Assembly: GCA_036250195.1 (NCBI GenBank)
Contig: JAVHZZ010000074.1
Span: 124,001-188,000, forward strand
From: Mixophyes australis
Lineage: Eukaryota > Chordata > Amphibia > Anura > Limnodynastidae
DNA: 64,000 nucleotides
Reading direction: 5' to 3'
The notes below the pieces were generated by a model. It saw nothing but the letters and a program-made list of their open reading frames with translations. It was not told the DNA's origin and did not search any database. This document shows, in pieces, positions 13,001-25,420 of the stretch. The translations under genes were made by a program, and so were the position numbers. Every line of letters begins with the position of its first letter. The first letter of the stretch is position 1.

Positions 13001-15793
13001 TTTCTCATGACATTTCTAACATTGCCCACAATTATCAACTTTCTAAGTCTTTCTGAGCAAGAGAAATCGCAAAAGATAGTCATTTCTTCATTGCCGTCCA
13101 AAAACAAGGCTTTTTTACACTCCTGTCTCCCTTTGTCTTGGAAACAATGACTTACATCAATCCTTTTACATAATTCTTGTTTCTCATGACATTTCTAACA
13201 TTGCCCACAATTATCAACTTTCTAAGTCTTTCTGAGCAAGAGAAATCGCAAAAGATAGTCATTTCTTCATTGCCGTCCAAAAACAATGCTTTTTTACACT
13301 CCTGTCTCCCTTTCTCTTGGAAACAATGACTTACATCAATCCTTTTACATAATTCTTGTTTCTCATGACATTTCTAACATTGCCCACAATTATCAACTTT
13401 CTAAGTCTTTCTGAGCAAGAGAAATCGCAAAAGATAGTCATTTCTTCATTGCCGTCCAAAAACAAGGCTTTTTTACACTCCTGTCTCCCTTTCTCTTGGA
13501 AACAATGACTAACATCAATCCTTTTACATAATTCTTGTTTCTCATGACATTTCTAACATTGCCCACAATTATCAACTTTCTAAGTCTTTCTGATCAAGAA
13601 AAATCGCAAAACATAGTCATTTCTTCATTGCCATCCAAAAACAACGCTTTTTTACACTCCTGTCTCCCTTTCTCTTGGAAACAATGACTAACATCAATCC
13701 TTTTACATAATTCTTGTTTCTCATGACATTTCTAACATTGCCCACAATTATCAACTTTCTAAGTCTTTCTGAGCAAGAGAAATCGCAAAAGATAGTCATT
13801 TCTTCATTGCCGTCCAAAAACAAGGCTTTTTTACACTCCTGTCTCCCTTTCTCTTGGAAACAATGACTAACATCAATCCTTTTACATAATTCTTGTTTCT
13901 CATGACATTTCTAACATTGCCCACAATTATCAACTTTCTAAGTCTTTCTGAGCAAGAGAAATCGCAAAAGATAGTCATTTCTTCATTGCCGTCCAAAAAC
14001 AAGGCTTTTTTACACTCCTGTCTCCCTTTGTCTTGGAAACAATGACTTACATCAATCCTTTTACATAATTCTTGTTTCTCATGACATTTCTAACATTGCC
14101 CACAATTATCAACTTTCTAAGTGTTTCTGAGCAAGAGAAATCGCAAAAGATAGTCATTTCTTCATTGCCGTCCAAAAACAATGCTTTTTTACACTCCTGT
14201 CTCCCTTTCTCTTGGAAACAATGACTTACATCAATCCTTTTACATAATTCTTGTTTCTCATGACATTTCTAACATTGCCCACAATTATCAACTTTCTAAG
14301 TCTTTCTGAGCAAGAGAAATCGCAAAAGATAGTCATTTCTTCATTGCCGTCCAAAAACAAGGCTTTTTTACACTCCTGTCTCCCTTTCTCTTGGAAACAA
14401 TGACTAACATCAATCCTTTTACATAATTCTTGTTTCTCATGACATTTCTAACATTGCCCACAATTATCAACTTTCTAAGTCTTTCTGATCAAGAAAAATC
14501 GCAAAACATAGTCATTTCTTCATTGCCGTCCAAAAACAACGCTTTTTTACACTCCTGTCTCCCTTTCTCTTGGAAACAATGACTAACATCAATCCTTTTA
14601 CATAATTCTTGTTTCTCATGACATTTCTAACATTGCCCACAATTATCAAATTTCTAAGTCTTTCTGAGCAAGAGAAATCGCAAAAGATAGTCATTTCTTC
14701 ATTGCCGTCCAAAAACAAGACTTTTTTACACTCCTGTCTCCCTTTCTCTTGGAAACAATGACTAACATCAATCCTTTTACATAATTCTTGTTTCTCATGA
14801 CATTGCTAACAATGCCCACAATTATCAACTTTCTAAGTCTTTCTGAGCAAGAGAAATCGCAAAAGATAGTCATTTCTTCATTGCCGTCCAAAAACAAGGC
14901 TTTTTTACACTCCTGTCTCCCTTTCTCTTGGAAACAATGACTTACATCAATCCTTTTACATAATTCTTGTTTCTCATGACATTTCTAACATTGCCCACAA
15001 TTATCAACTTTCTAAGTCTTTCTGAGCAAGAGAAATCGCAAAAGATAGTCATTTCTTCATTGCCGTCCAAAAACAAGGCTTTTTTACACTCCTGTCTCCC
15101 TTTCTCTTGGAAACAATGACTAACATCAATCCTTTTACATAATTCTTGTTTCTCATGACATTTCTAACATTGCCCACAATTATCAACTTTCTAAGTCTTT
15201 CTGAGCAAGAGAAATCGCAAAAGACAGTCATTTCTTCATTGCCGTCCAAAAACAACGCTTTTTTACACTCCTGTCTCCCTTTCTCTTGGAAACAATGACT
15301 TACATCAATCCTTTTACATAATTCTTGTTTCTCATGACATTTCTAACATTGCCCACAATTATCAAATTTCTAAGTCTTTCTGAGCAAGAGAAATCGCAAA
15401 AGATAGTCATTTCTTCATTGCCGTCCCAAAACAAGGCTTTTTTACACTCCTGTCTCCCTTTCTCTTGGAAACAATGACTAACATCAATCCTTTTACATAA
15501 TTCTTGTTTCTCATGACATTTCTAACATTGCCCACAATTATCAACTTTCTAAGTCTTTCTGAGCAAGAGAAATCGCAAAAGATAGTCATTTCTTCATTGC
15601 CGTCCAAAAACAAGGCTTTTTTACACTCCTGTCTCCCTTTCTCTTGGAAACAATGACTAACATCAATCCTTTTACATAATTCTTGTTTCTCATGACATTT
15701 CTAACATTGCCCACAATTATCAACTTTCTAAGTCTTTCTGAGCAAGAGAAATCGAAAAAGATAGTCATTTCTTCATTGCCGTCCAAAAACAAG
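10066..15793. repeat. 32-monomer (5728 bp) tandem duplication, copy 2
   Basis: This block directly follows copy 1 and repeats its rare variants at the same offset, for example CTGTTTT at 12575, GCCATCC at 13633, GTCCCAAAAC near 15425 and CGAAAAAG near 15755. Homology runs slightly past the nominal end, to 15869. At 15870 this copy has T (CTTATGAC) where copy 1 has C at 10142. The near-identity over 5.7 kb indicates a recent event relative to the 8-mer HOR. Confidence 0.9.
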
Positions 15794-18392
15794 GCTTTTT
15801 TACACTCCTGTCTCCCTTTCTCTTGGAAACAATGACTTACATCAATCCTTTTACATAATTCTTGTTTCTTATGACATTTCTAACATTGCCCACAATTATC
15901 AACTTTCTAAGTCTTTCTGATCAAGAAAAATCGCAAAAGATAGTCATTTCTTCATTGCCGTCCAAAAACAAGGCTTTTTTACACTCCTGTCTCCCTTTCT
16001 CTTGGAAACAATGACTAACATCAATCCTTTTACATAATTCTTGTTTCTCATGACATTTCTAACATTGCCCACAATTATCAACTTTCTAAGTCTTTCTGAG
16101 CAAGAGAAATCGCAAAAGATAGTCATTTCATCATTGCCGTCCAAAAACAAGGCTTTTTTACACTCCTGTCTCCCTTTCTCTTGGAAACAATGACTTACAT
16201 CAATCCTTTTACATAATTCTTGTTTCTCATAACATTTCTAACATTGCCCACAATTATCAACTTTCTAAGTCTTTCTGAGCAAGAGAAATCGCAAAAGATA
16301 GTCATTTCTTCATTGCCGTCCAAAAACAACGCTTTTTTACACTCCTGTCTCCCTTTCTCTTGGAAACAATGACTTACATCAATCCTTTTACATAATTCTT
16401 GTTTCTCATGACATTTCTAACATTGCCCACAATTATCAACTTTCTAAGTCTTTCTGAGCAAGAGAAATCGCAAAAGATAGTCATTTCTTCATTGCCGTCC
16501 AAAAACAAGGCTTTTTTACACTCCTGTCTCCCTTTCTCTTGGAAACAATGACTAACATCAATCCTTTTACATAATTCTTGTTTCTCATGACATTTCTAAC
16601 ATTGCCCACAATTATCAACTTTCTAAGTCTTTCTGATCAAGAAAAATCGCAAAACATAGTCATTTCTTCATTGCCGTCCAAAAACAAGGCTTTTTTACAC
16701 TCCTGTCTCCCTTTCTCTTGGAAACAATGACTAACATCAATCCTTTTACATAATTCTTGTTTCTCATGACATTTCTAACATTGCCCACAATTATCAACTT
16801 TCTAAGTCTTTCTGAGCAAGAGAAATCGCAAAAGATAGTCATTTCTTCATTGCCGTCCAAAAACAAGGCTTTTTTACACTCCTGTCTCCCTTTCTCTTGG
16901 AAACAATGACTTACATCAATCCTTTTACATAATTCTTGTTTCTCATGACATTTCTAACATTGCCCACTATTATCAACTTTCTAAGTCTTTCTGATCAAGA
17001 AAAATCGCAAAACATAGTCATTTCTTCATTGCCGTCCAAAAACAAGGCTTTTTTACACTCCTGTCTCCCTTTCTCTTGGAAACAATGACTAACATAAATC
17101 GTTTTACATAATTCTTGTTTCTCATGACATTTCTAACATTGCCCACAATTATCAACTTTCTAAGTCTTTCTGAGCAAGAGAAATCGCAAAAGATAGTCAT
17201 TTCTTCATTGCCGTCCAAAAACAAGGCTTTTTTACACTCCTGTCTCCCTTTCTCTTGGAAACAATGACTTACATCAATCCTTTTACATAATTCTTGTTTC
17301 TCATGACATTTCTAACATTGCCCACAATTATCAACTTTCTAAGTCTTTCTGAGCAAGAGAAATCGCAAAAGATAGTCACTTCTTCATTGCCGTCCAAAAT
17401 CAACGCTTTTTTACACTCCTGTCTCCCTTTCTCTTGGAAACAATGACTTACGTCAATCCTTTTACATAATTCTTGTTTCTCATGACATTTCTAACATTGC
17501 CCACAATTATCAACTTTCTAAGTCTTTCTGAGCAAGAGAAATCGCAAAAGATAGTCATTTCTTCATTGCCGTCCAAAAACAAGGCTTTTTTACACTCCTG
17601 TCTCCCTTTCTCTTGGAAACAATGACTAACATCAATCCTTTTACATAATTCTTGTTTCTCATGACATTTCTAACATTGCCCACAATTATCAACTTTCTAA
17701 GTCTTTCTGAGCAAGAGAAATCGCAAAAGATAGTCATTTCTTCATTGCCGTCCAAAAACAAGGCTTTTTTACACTCCTGTCTCCCTTTCTCTTGGAAACA
17801 ATGACTTACATCAATCCTTTTACATAATTCTTGTTTCTCATGACATTTCTAACATTGCCCACAATTATCAACTTTCTAAGTCTTTCTGAGCAAGAGAAAT
17901 CGCAAAAGATAGTAATTTCTTCATTGCCGTCCAAAAACAAGGCTTTTTTACACTCCTGTCTCCCTTTCTCTTGGAAACAATGACTAACATCAATCCTTTT
18001 ACATAATTCTTGTTTCTCATGACATTTCTAACATTGCCCACAATTATCAACTTTCTAAGTCTTTCTGAGCAAGAGAAATCGCAAAAGACAGTCATTTCTT
18101 CATTGCCGTCCAAAAACAACGCTTTTTTACACTCCTGTCTCCCTTTCTCTTGGAAACAATGACTTACATCAATCCTTTTTCATAATTCTTGTTTCTCATG
18201 ACATTTCTAACATTGCCCACAATTATCAAATTTCTAAGTCTTTCTGAGCAAGAGAAATCGCAAAAGATAGTCATTTCTTCATTGCCGTCCAAAAACAAGG
18301 CTTTTTTACACTCCTGTCTCCCTTTCTCTTGGAAACAATGACTAACATCAATCCTTTTACATAATTCTTGTTTCTCATGACATTTCTAACAA
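14992..18392. repeat. 19-monomer (3401 bp) tandem duplication, copy 1
   Basis: Rare variants here recur 3401 bp downstream: GTCCCAAAAC near 15425, CGAAAAAG near 15755, CTTATGAC at 15870, CATCATTG near 16129, CATAACATT near 16230, CCACTATTATC near 16967, AACATAAATCG near 17093, GTCACTTC near 17379, ACGTCAATCC near 17451, GTAATTTC near 17914 and TTTTTCATAA near 18180. The left limit is p134 of the monomer at 14858 (T here, A in copy 2). It overlaps the end of the 32-mer block, so this event came after, or re-used, that block. Confidence 0.9.
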
Positions 18393-21300
18393 TGCCCACA
18401 ATTATCAACTTTCTAAGTCTTTCTGAGCAAGAGAAATCGCAAAAGATAGTCATTTCTTCATTGCCGTCCAAAAACAAGGCTTTTTTACACTCCTGTCTCC
18501 CTTTCTCTTGGAAACAATGACTAACATCAATCCTTTTACATAATTCTTGTTTCTCATGACATTTCTAACATTGCCCACAATTATCAACTTTCTAAGTCTT
18601 TCTGAGCAAGAGAAATCGCAAAAGACAGTCATTTCTTCATTGCCGTCCAAAAACAACGCTTTTTTACACTCCTGTCTCCCTTTCTCTTGGAAACAATGAC
18701 TTACATCAATCCTTTTACATAATTCTTGTTTCTCATGACATTTCTAACATTGCCCACAATTATCAAATTTCTAAGTCTTTCTGAGCAAGAGAAATCGCAA
18801 AAGATAGTCATTTCTTCATTGCCGTCCCAAAACAAGGCTTTTTTACACTCCTGTCTCCCTTTCTCTTGGAAACAATGACTAACATCAATCCTTTTACATA
18901 ATTCTTGTTTCTCATGACATTTCTAACATTGCCCACAATTATCAACTTTCTAAGTCTTTCTGAGCAAGAGAAATCGCAAAAGATAGTCATTTCTTCATTG
19001 CCGTCCAAAAACAAGGCTTTTTTACACTCCTGTCTCCCTTTCTCTTGGAAACAATGACTAACATCAATCCTTTTACATAATTCTTGTTTCTCATGACATT
19101 TCTAACATTGCCCACAATTATCAACTTTCTAAGTCTTTCTGAGCAAGAGAAATCGAAAAAGATAGTCATTTCTTCATTGCCGTCCAAAAACAAGGCTTTT
19201 TTACACTCCTGTCTCCCTTTCTCTTGGAAACAATGACTTACATCAATCCTTTTACATAATTCTTGTTTCTTATGACATTTCTAACATTGCCCACAATTAT
19301 CAACTTTCTAAGTCTTTCTGATCAAGAAAAATCGCAAAAGATAGTCATTTCTTCATTGCCGTCCAAAAACAAGGCTTTTTTACACTCCTGTCTCCCTTTC
19401 TCTTGGAAACAATGACTAACATCAATCCTTTTACATAATTCTTGTTTCTCATGACATTTCTAACATTGCCCACAATTATCAACTTTCTAAGTCTTTCTGA
19501 GCAAGAGAAATCGCAAAAGATAGTCATTTCATCATTGCCGTCCAAAAACAAGGCTTTTTTACACTCCTGTCTCCCTTTCTCTTGGAAACAATGACTTACA
19601 TCAATCCTTTTACATAATTCTTGTTTCTCATAACATTTCTAACATTGCCCACAATTATCAACTTTCTAAGTCTTTCTGAGCAAGAGAAATCGCAAAAGAT
19701 AGTCATTTCTTCATTGCCGTCCAAAAACAACGCTTTTTTACACTCCTGTCTCCCTTTCTCTTGGAAACAATGACTTACATCAATCCTTTTACATAATTCT
19801 TGTTTCTCATGACATTTCTAACATTGCCCACAATTATCAACTTTCTAAGTCTTTCTGAGCAAGAGAAATCGCAAAAGATAGTCATTTCTTCATTGCCGTC
19901 CAAAAACAAGGCTTTTTTACACTCCTGTCTCCCTTTCTCTTGGAAACAATGACTAACATCAATCCTTTTACATAATTCTTGTTTCTCATGACATTTCTAA
20001 CATTGCCCACAATTATCAACTTTCTAAGTCTTTCTGATCAAGAAAAATCGCAAAACATAGTCATTTCTTCATTGCCGTCCAAAAACAAGGCTTTTTTACA
20101 CTCCTGTCTCCCTTTCTCTTGGAAACAATGACTAACATCAATCCTTTTACATAATTCTTGTTTCTCATGACATTTCTAACATTGCCCACAATTATCAACT
20201 TTCTAAGTCTTTCTGAGCAAGAGAAATCGCAAAAGATAGTCATTTCTTCATTGCCGTCCAAAAACAAGGCTTTTTTACACTCCTGTCTCCCTTTCTCTTG
20301 GAAACAATGACTTACATCAATCCTTTTACATAATTCTTGTTTCTCATGACATTTCTAACATTGCCCACTATTATCAACTTTCTAAGTCTTTCTGATCAAG
20401 AAAAATCGCAAAACATAGTCATTTCTTCATTGCCGTCCAAAAACAAGGCTTTTTTACACTCCTGTCTCCCTTTCTCTTGGAAACAATGACTAACATAAAT
20501 CGTTTTACATAATTCTTGTTTCTCATGACATTTCTAACATTGCCCACAATTATCAACTTTCTAAGTCTTTCTGAGCAAGAGAAATCGCAAAAGATAGTCA
20601 TTTCTTCATTGCCGTCCAAAAACAAGGCTTTTTTACACTCCTGTCTCCCTTTCTCTTGGAAACAATGACTTACATCAATCCTTTTACATAATTCTTGTTT
20701 CTCATGACATTTCTAACATTGCCCACAATTATCAACTTTCTAAGTCTTTCTGAGCAAGAGAAATCGCAAAAGATAGTCACTTCTTCATTGCCGTCCAAAA
20801 TCAACGCTTTTTTACACTCCTGTCTCCCTTTCTCTTGGAAACAATGACTTACGTCAATCCTTTTACATAATTCTTGTTTCTCATGACATTTCTAACATTG
20901 CCCACAATTATCAACTTTCTAAGTCTTTCTGAGCAAGAGAAATCGCAAAAGATAGTCATTTCTTCATTGCCGTCCAAAAACAAGGCTTTTTTACACTCCT
21001 GTCTCCCTTTCTCTTGGAAACAATGACTAACATCAATCCTTTTACATAATTCTTGTTTCTCATGACATTTCTAACATTGCCCACAATTATCAACTTTCTA
21101 AGTCTTTCTGAGCAAGAGAAATCGCAAAAGATAGTCATTTCTTCATTGCCGTCCAAAAACAAGGCTTTTTTACACTCCTGTCTCCCTTTCTCTTGGAAAC
21201 AATGACTTACATCAATCCTTTTACATAATTCTTGTTTCTCATGACATTTCTAACATTGCCCACAATTATCAACTTTCTAAGTCTTTCTGAGCAAGAGAAA

Positions 21301-21793
21301 TCGCAAAAGATAGTAATTTCTTCATTGCCGTCCAAAAACAAGGCTTTTTTACACTCCTGTCTCCCTTTCTCTTGGAAACAATGACTAACATCAATCCTTT
21401 TACATAATTCTTGTTTCTCATGACATTTCTAACATTGCCCACAATTATCAACTTTCTAAGTCTTTCTGAGCAAGAGAAATCGCAAAAGACAGTCATTTCT
21501 TCATTGCCGTCCAAAAACAACGCTTTTTTACACTCCTGTCTCCCTTTCTCTTGGAAACAATGACTTACATCAATCCTTTTTCATAATTCTTGTTTCTCAT
21601 GACATTTCTAACATTGCCCACAATTATCAAATTTCTAAGTCTTTCTGAGCAAGAGAAATCGCAAAAGATAGTCATTTCTTCATTGCCGTCCAAAAACAAG
21701 GCTTTTTTACACTCCTGTCTCCCTTTCTCTTGGAAACAATGACTAACATCAATCCTTTTACATAATTCTTGTTTCTCATGACATTTCTAACAA
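18393..21793. repeat. 19-monomer (3401 bp) tandem duplication, copy 2
   Basis: Every rare variant listed for copy 1 is found again here at +3401, including CTTATGAC near 19271, CCACTATTATC near 20368, AACATAAATCG near 20494 and TTTTTCATAA near 21581. I found no differences between the copies in the marks checked, so this appears to be one of the youngest large duplications. Homology extends to 22006, where the following junction becomes the TGATCA type. Confidence 0.9.
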
Positions 21794-22067
21794 TGCCCAC
21801 AATTATCAACTTTCTAAGTCTTTCTGAGCAAGAGAAATCGCAAAAGATAGTCATTTCTTCATTGCCGTCCAAAAACAAGGCTTTTTTACACTCCTGTCTC
21901 CCTTTCTCTTGGAAACAATGACTAACATCAATCCTTTTACATAATTCTTGTTTCTCATGACATTTCTAACATTGCCCACAATTATCAACTTTCTAAGTCT
22001 TTCTGATCAAGAAAAATCGCAAAACATAGTCATTTCTTCATTGCCGTCCAAAAACAAGGCTTTTTTT
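20993..22067. repeat. 6-monomer (1075 bp) tandem duplication, copy 1
   Basis: GTAATTTC at 21315, TTTTTCATAA near 21581 and AACAATGCCC near 21792 recur 1075 bp further on. The unit length is 6 x 179 + 1 because it ends in a monomer with a T7 run (22061-22067) instead of T6. It overlaps the end of the 19-mer duplication, so the GTAATTTC segment now exists at 17914, 21315 and 22390. Confidence 0.9.
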
Positions 22068-22197
22068 ACACTCCTGTCTCCCTTTCTCTTGGAAACAATG
22101 ACTAACATCAATCCTTTTACATAATTCTTGTTTCTCATGACATTTCTAACATTGCCCACAATTATCAACTTTCTAAGTCTTTCTGAGCAAGAGAAAT
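22018..22197. repeat. 180-bp monomer with T7 run
   Basis: The T6 run at p44-49 has seven Ts (22061-22067), making this copy 180 bp. The extra base restores the reading frame to a multiple of three, which is why the minus-strand open frame is longer here. The same state occurs at 23136-23142 as its duplicate. Confidence 0.93.
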
Positions 22198-23142
22198 CGC
22201 AAAAGATAGTCATTTCTTCATTGCCGTCCAAAAACAAGGCTTTTTTACACTCCTGTCTCCCTTTCTCTTGGAAACAATGACTTACATCAATCCTTTTACA
22301 TAATTCTTGTTTCTCATGACATTTCTAACATTGCCCACAATTATCAACTTTCTAAGTCTTTCTGAGCAAGAGAAATCGCAAAAGATAGTAATTTCTTCAT
22401 TGCCGTCCAAAAACAAGGCTTTTTTACACTCCTGTCTCCCTTTCTCTTGGAAACAATGACTAACATCAATCCTTTTACATAATTCTTGTTTCTCATGACA
22501 TTTCTAACATTGCCCACAATTATCAACTTTCTAAGTCTTTCTGAGCAAGAGAAATCGCAAAAGACAGTCATTTCTTCATTGCCGTCCAAAAACAACGCTT
22601 TTTTACACTCCTGTCTCCCTTTCTCTTGGAAACAATGACTTACATCAATCCTTTTTCATAATTCTTGTTTCTCATGACATTTCTAACATTGCCCACAATT
22701 ATCAAATTTCTAAGTCTTTCTGAGCAAGAGAAATCGCAAAAGATAGTCATTTCTTCATTGCCGTCCAAAAACAAGGCTTTTTTACACTCCTGTCTCCCTT
22801 TCTCTTGGAAACAATGACTAACATCAATCCTTTTACATAATTCTTGTTTCTCATGACATTTCTAACAATGCCCACAATTATCAACTTTCTAAGTCTTTCT
22901 GAGCAAGAGAAATCGCAAAAGATAGTCATTTCTTCATTGCCGTCCAAAAACAAGGCTTTTTTACACTCCTGTCTCCCTTTCTCTTGGAAACAATGACTAA
23001 CATCAATCCTTTTACATAATTCTTGTTTCTCATGACATTTCTAACATTGCCCACAATTATCAACTTTCTAAGTCTTTCTGATCAAGAAAAATCGCAAAAC
23101 ATAGTCATTTCTTCATTGCCGTCCAAAAACAAGGCTTTTTTT
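22068..23142. repeat. 6-monomer (1075 bp) tandem duplication, copy 2
   Basis: This is the second copy, with GTAATTTC at 22390, TTTTTCATAA near 22656, AACAATGCCC near 22867 and again a T7 run at 23136-23142. Homology continues to 23381. There the next monomer acquires CCTTTTTCTC in place of the usual CTTGTTTCTC. Confidence 0.9.
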
Positions 23143-23272
23143 ACACTCCTGTCTCCCTTTCTCTTGGAAACAATGACTAACATCAATCCTTTTACATAAT
23201 TCTTGTTTCTCATGACATTTCTAACATTGCCCACAATTATCAACTTTCTAAGTCTTTCTGAGCAAGAGAAAT
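23093..23272. repeat. 180-bp monomer with T7 run (duplicate)
   Basis: T7 at 23136-23142. It lies 1075 bp after the previous T7 monomer and was copied with the 6-mer block, which argues that the extra T is real rather than a single base-calling slip. Confidence 0.93.
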
Positions 23273-23988
23273 CGCAAAAGATAGTCATTTCTTCATTGCC
23301 GTCCAAAAACAAGGCTTTTTTACACTCCTGTCTCCCTTTCTCTTGGAAACAATGACTTACATCAATCCTTTTACATAATTCCTTTTTCTCATGACATTTC
23401 TAACATTGCCCACAATTATCAACTTTCTAAGTCTTTCTGAGCAAGAGAAATCGCAAAAGATAGTCATTTCTTCATTGCCGTCCAAAAACAACGCTTTTTT
23501 ACACTCCTGTCTCCCTTTCTCTTGGAAACAATGACTTACATTAATCCTTTTACATAATTCTTGTTTCTCATGACATTTCTAACATTGCCCACAATTATCA
23601 ACTTTCTAAGTCTTTCTGAGCAAGAGAAATCGCAAAAGATAGTCATTTCTTCATTGCCGTCCAAAAACAAGGCTTTTTTACACTCCTGTCTCCCTTTCTC
23701 TTGGAAACAATGACTAACATCAATCCTTTTACATAATTCTTGTTTCTCATGACATTTCTAACATTGCCCACAATTATCAACTTTCTAAGTCTTTCTGAGC
23801 AAGAGAAATCGCAAAAGATAGTCATTTCTTCATTGCCGTCCAAAAACAAGGCTTTTTTACACTCCTGTCTCCCTTTCTCTTGGAAACAATGACTTACATC
23901 AATCCTTTTACATAATTCTTGTTTCTCATGACATTTCTAACATTGCCCACAATTATCAACTTTCTAAGTCTTTCTGAGCAAGAGAAAT

Positions 23989-24704
23989 CGCAAAAGATAG
24001 TCATTTCTTCATTGCCGTCCAAAAACAAGGCTTTTTTACACTCCTGTCTCCCTTTCTCTTGGAAACAATGACTAACATCAATCCTTTTACATAATTCTTG
24101 TTTCTCATGACATTTCTAACATTGCCCACAATTATCAACTTTCTAAGTCTTTCTGAGCAAGAGAAATCGCAAAAGACAGTCATTTCTTCATTGCCGTCCA
24201 AAAACAAGGCTTTTTTACACTCCTGTCTCCCTTTCTCTTGGAAACAATGACTTACATCAATCCTTTTACATAATTCTTGTTTCTCATGACATTTCTAACA
24301 TTGCCCACAATTATCAAATTTCTAAGTCTTTCTGAGCAAGAGAAATCGCAAAAGATAGTCATTTCTTCATTGCCGTCCAAAAACAAGGCTTTTTTACACT
24401 CCTGTCTCCCTTTCTCTTGGAAACAATGACTAACATCAATCCTTTTACATAATTCTTGTTTCTCATGACATTTCTAACATTGCCCACAATTATCAACTTT
24501 CTAAGTCTTTCTGAGCAAGAGAAATCGCAAAAGATAGTCATTTCTTCATTGCCGTCCAAAAACAAGGCTTTTTTACACTCCTGTCTCCCTTTCTCTTGGA
24601 AACAATGACTTACATCAATCCTTTTACATAATTCTTGTTTCTCATGACATTTCTAACATTGCCCACAATTATCAACTTTCTAAGTCTTTCTGAGCAAGAG
24701 AAAT
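23989..24704. repeat. 4-monomer (716 bp) tandem duplication, copy 1
   Basis: The four monomers in order are: p86 A; p10 C with p41 G, p86 T and p151 A; p86 A; p86 T. The combination of p10 C with p41 G is unusual, since elsewhere p10 C nearly always accompanies p41 C, and it helps identify the pair. Confidence 0.8.
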
Positions 24705-25420
24705 CGCAAAAGATAGTCATTTCTTCATTGCCGTCCAAAAACAAGGCTTTTTTACACTCCTGTCTCCCTTTCTCTTGGAAACAATGACTAACATCAATCC
24801 TTTTACATAATTCTTGTTTCTCATGACATTTCTAACATTGCCCACAATTATCAACTTTCTAAGTCTTTCTGAGCAAGAGAAATCGCAAAAGACAGTCATT
24901 TCTTCATTGCCGTCCAAAAACAAGGCTTTTTTACACTCCTGTCTCCCTTTCTCTTGGAAACAATGACTTACATCAATCCTTTTACATAATTCTTGTTTCT
25001 CATGACATTTCTAACATTGCCCACAATTATCAAATTTCTAAGTCTTTCTGAGCAAGAGAAATCGCAAAAGATAGTCATTTCTTCATTGCCGTCCAAAAAC
25101 AAGGCTTTTTTACACTCCTGTCTCCCTTTCTCTTGGAAACAATGACTAACATCAATCCTTTTACATAATTCTTGTTTCTCATGACATTTCTAACATTGCC
25201 CACAATTATCAACTTTCTAAGTCTTTCTGAGCAAGAGAAATCGCAAAAGATAGTCATTTCTTCATTGCCGTCCAAAAACAAGGCTTTTTTACACTCCAGT
25301 CTCCCTTTCTCTTGGAAACAATGACTTACATCAATCCTTTTACATAATTCTTGTTTCTCATGACATTTCTAACATTGCCCACAATTATCAACTTTCTAAG
25401 TCTTTCTGATCAAGAAAAAT
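24705..25420. repeat. 4-monomer (716 bp) tandem duplication, copy 2
   Basis: The four-monomer order matches the preceding block. The last monomer has diverged with CCAGTCTCC at 25298 and a TGATCA junction, and these changes reappear in the second copy of the 7-kb block at 32101. Confidence 0.78.
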
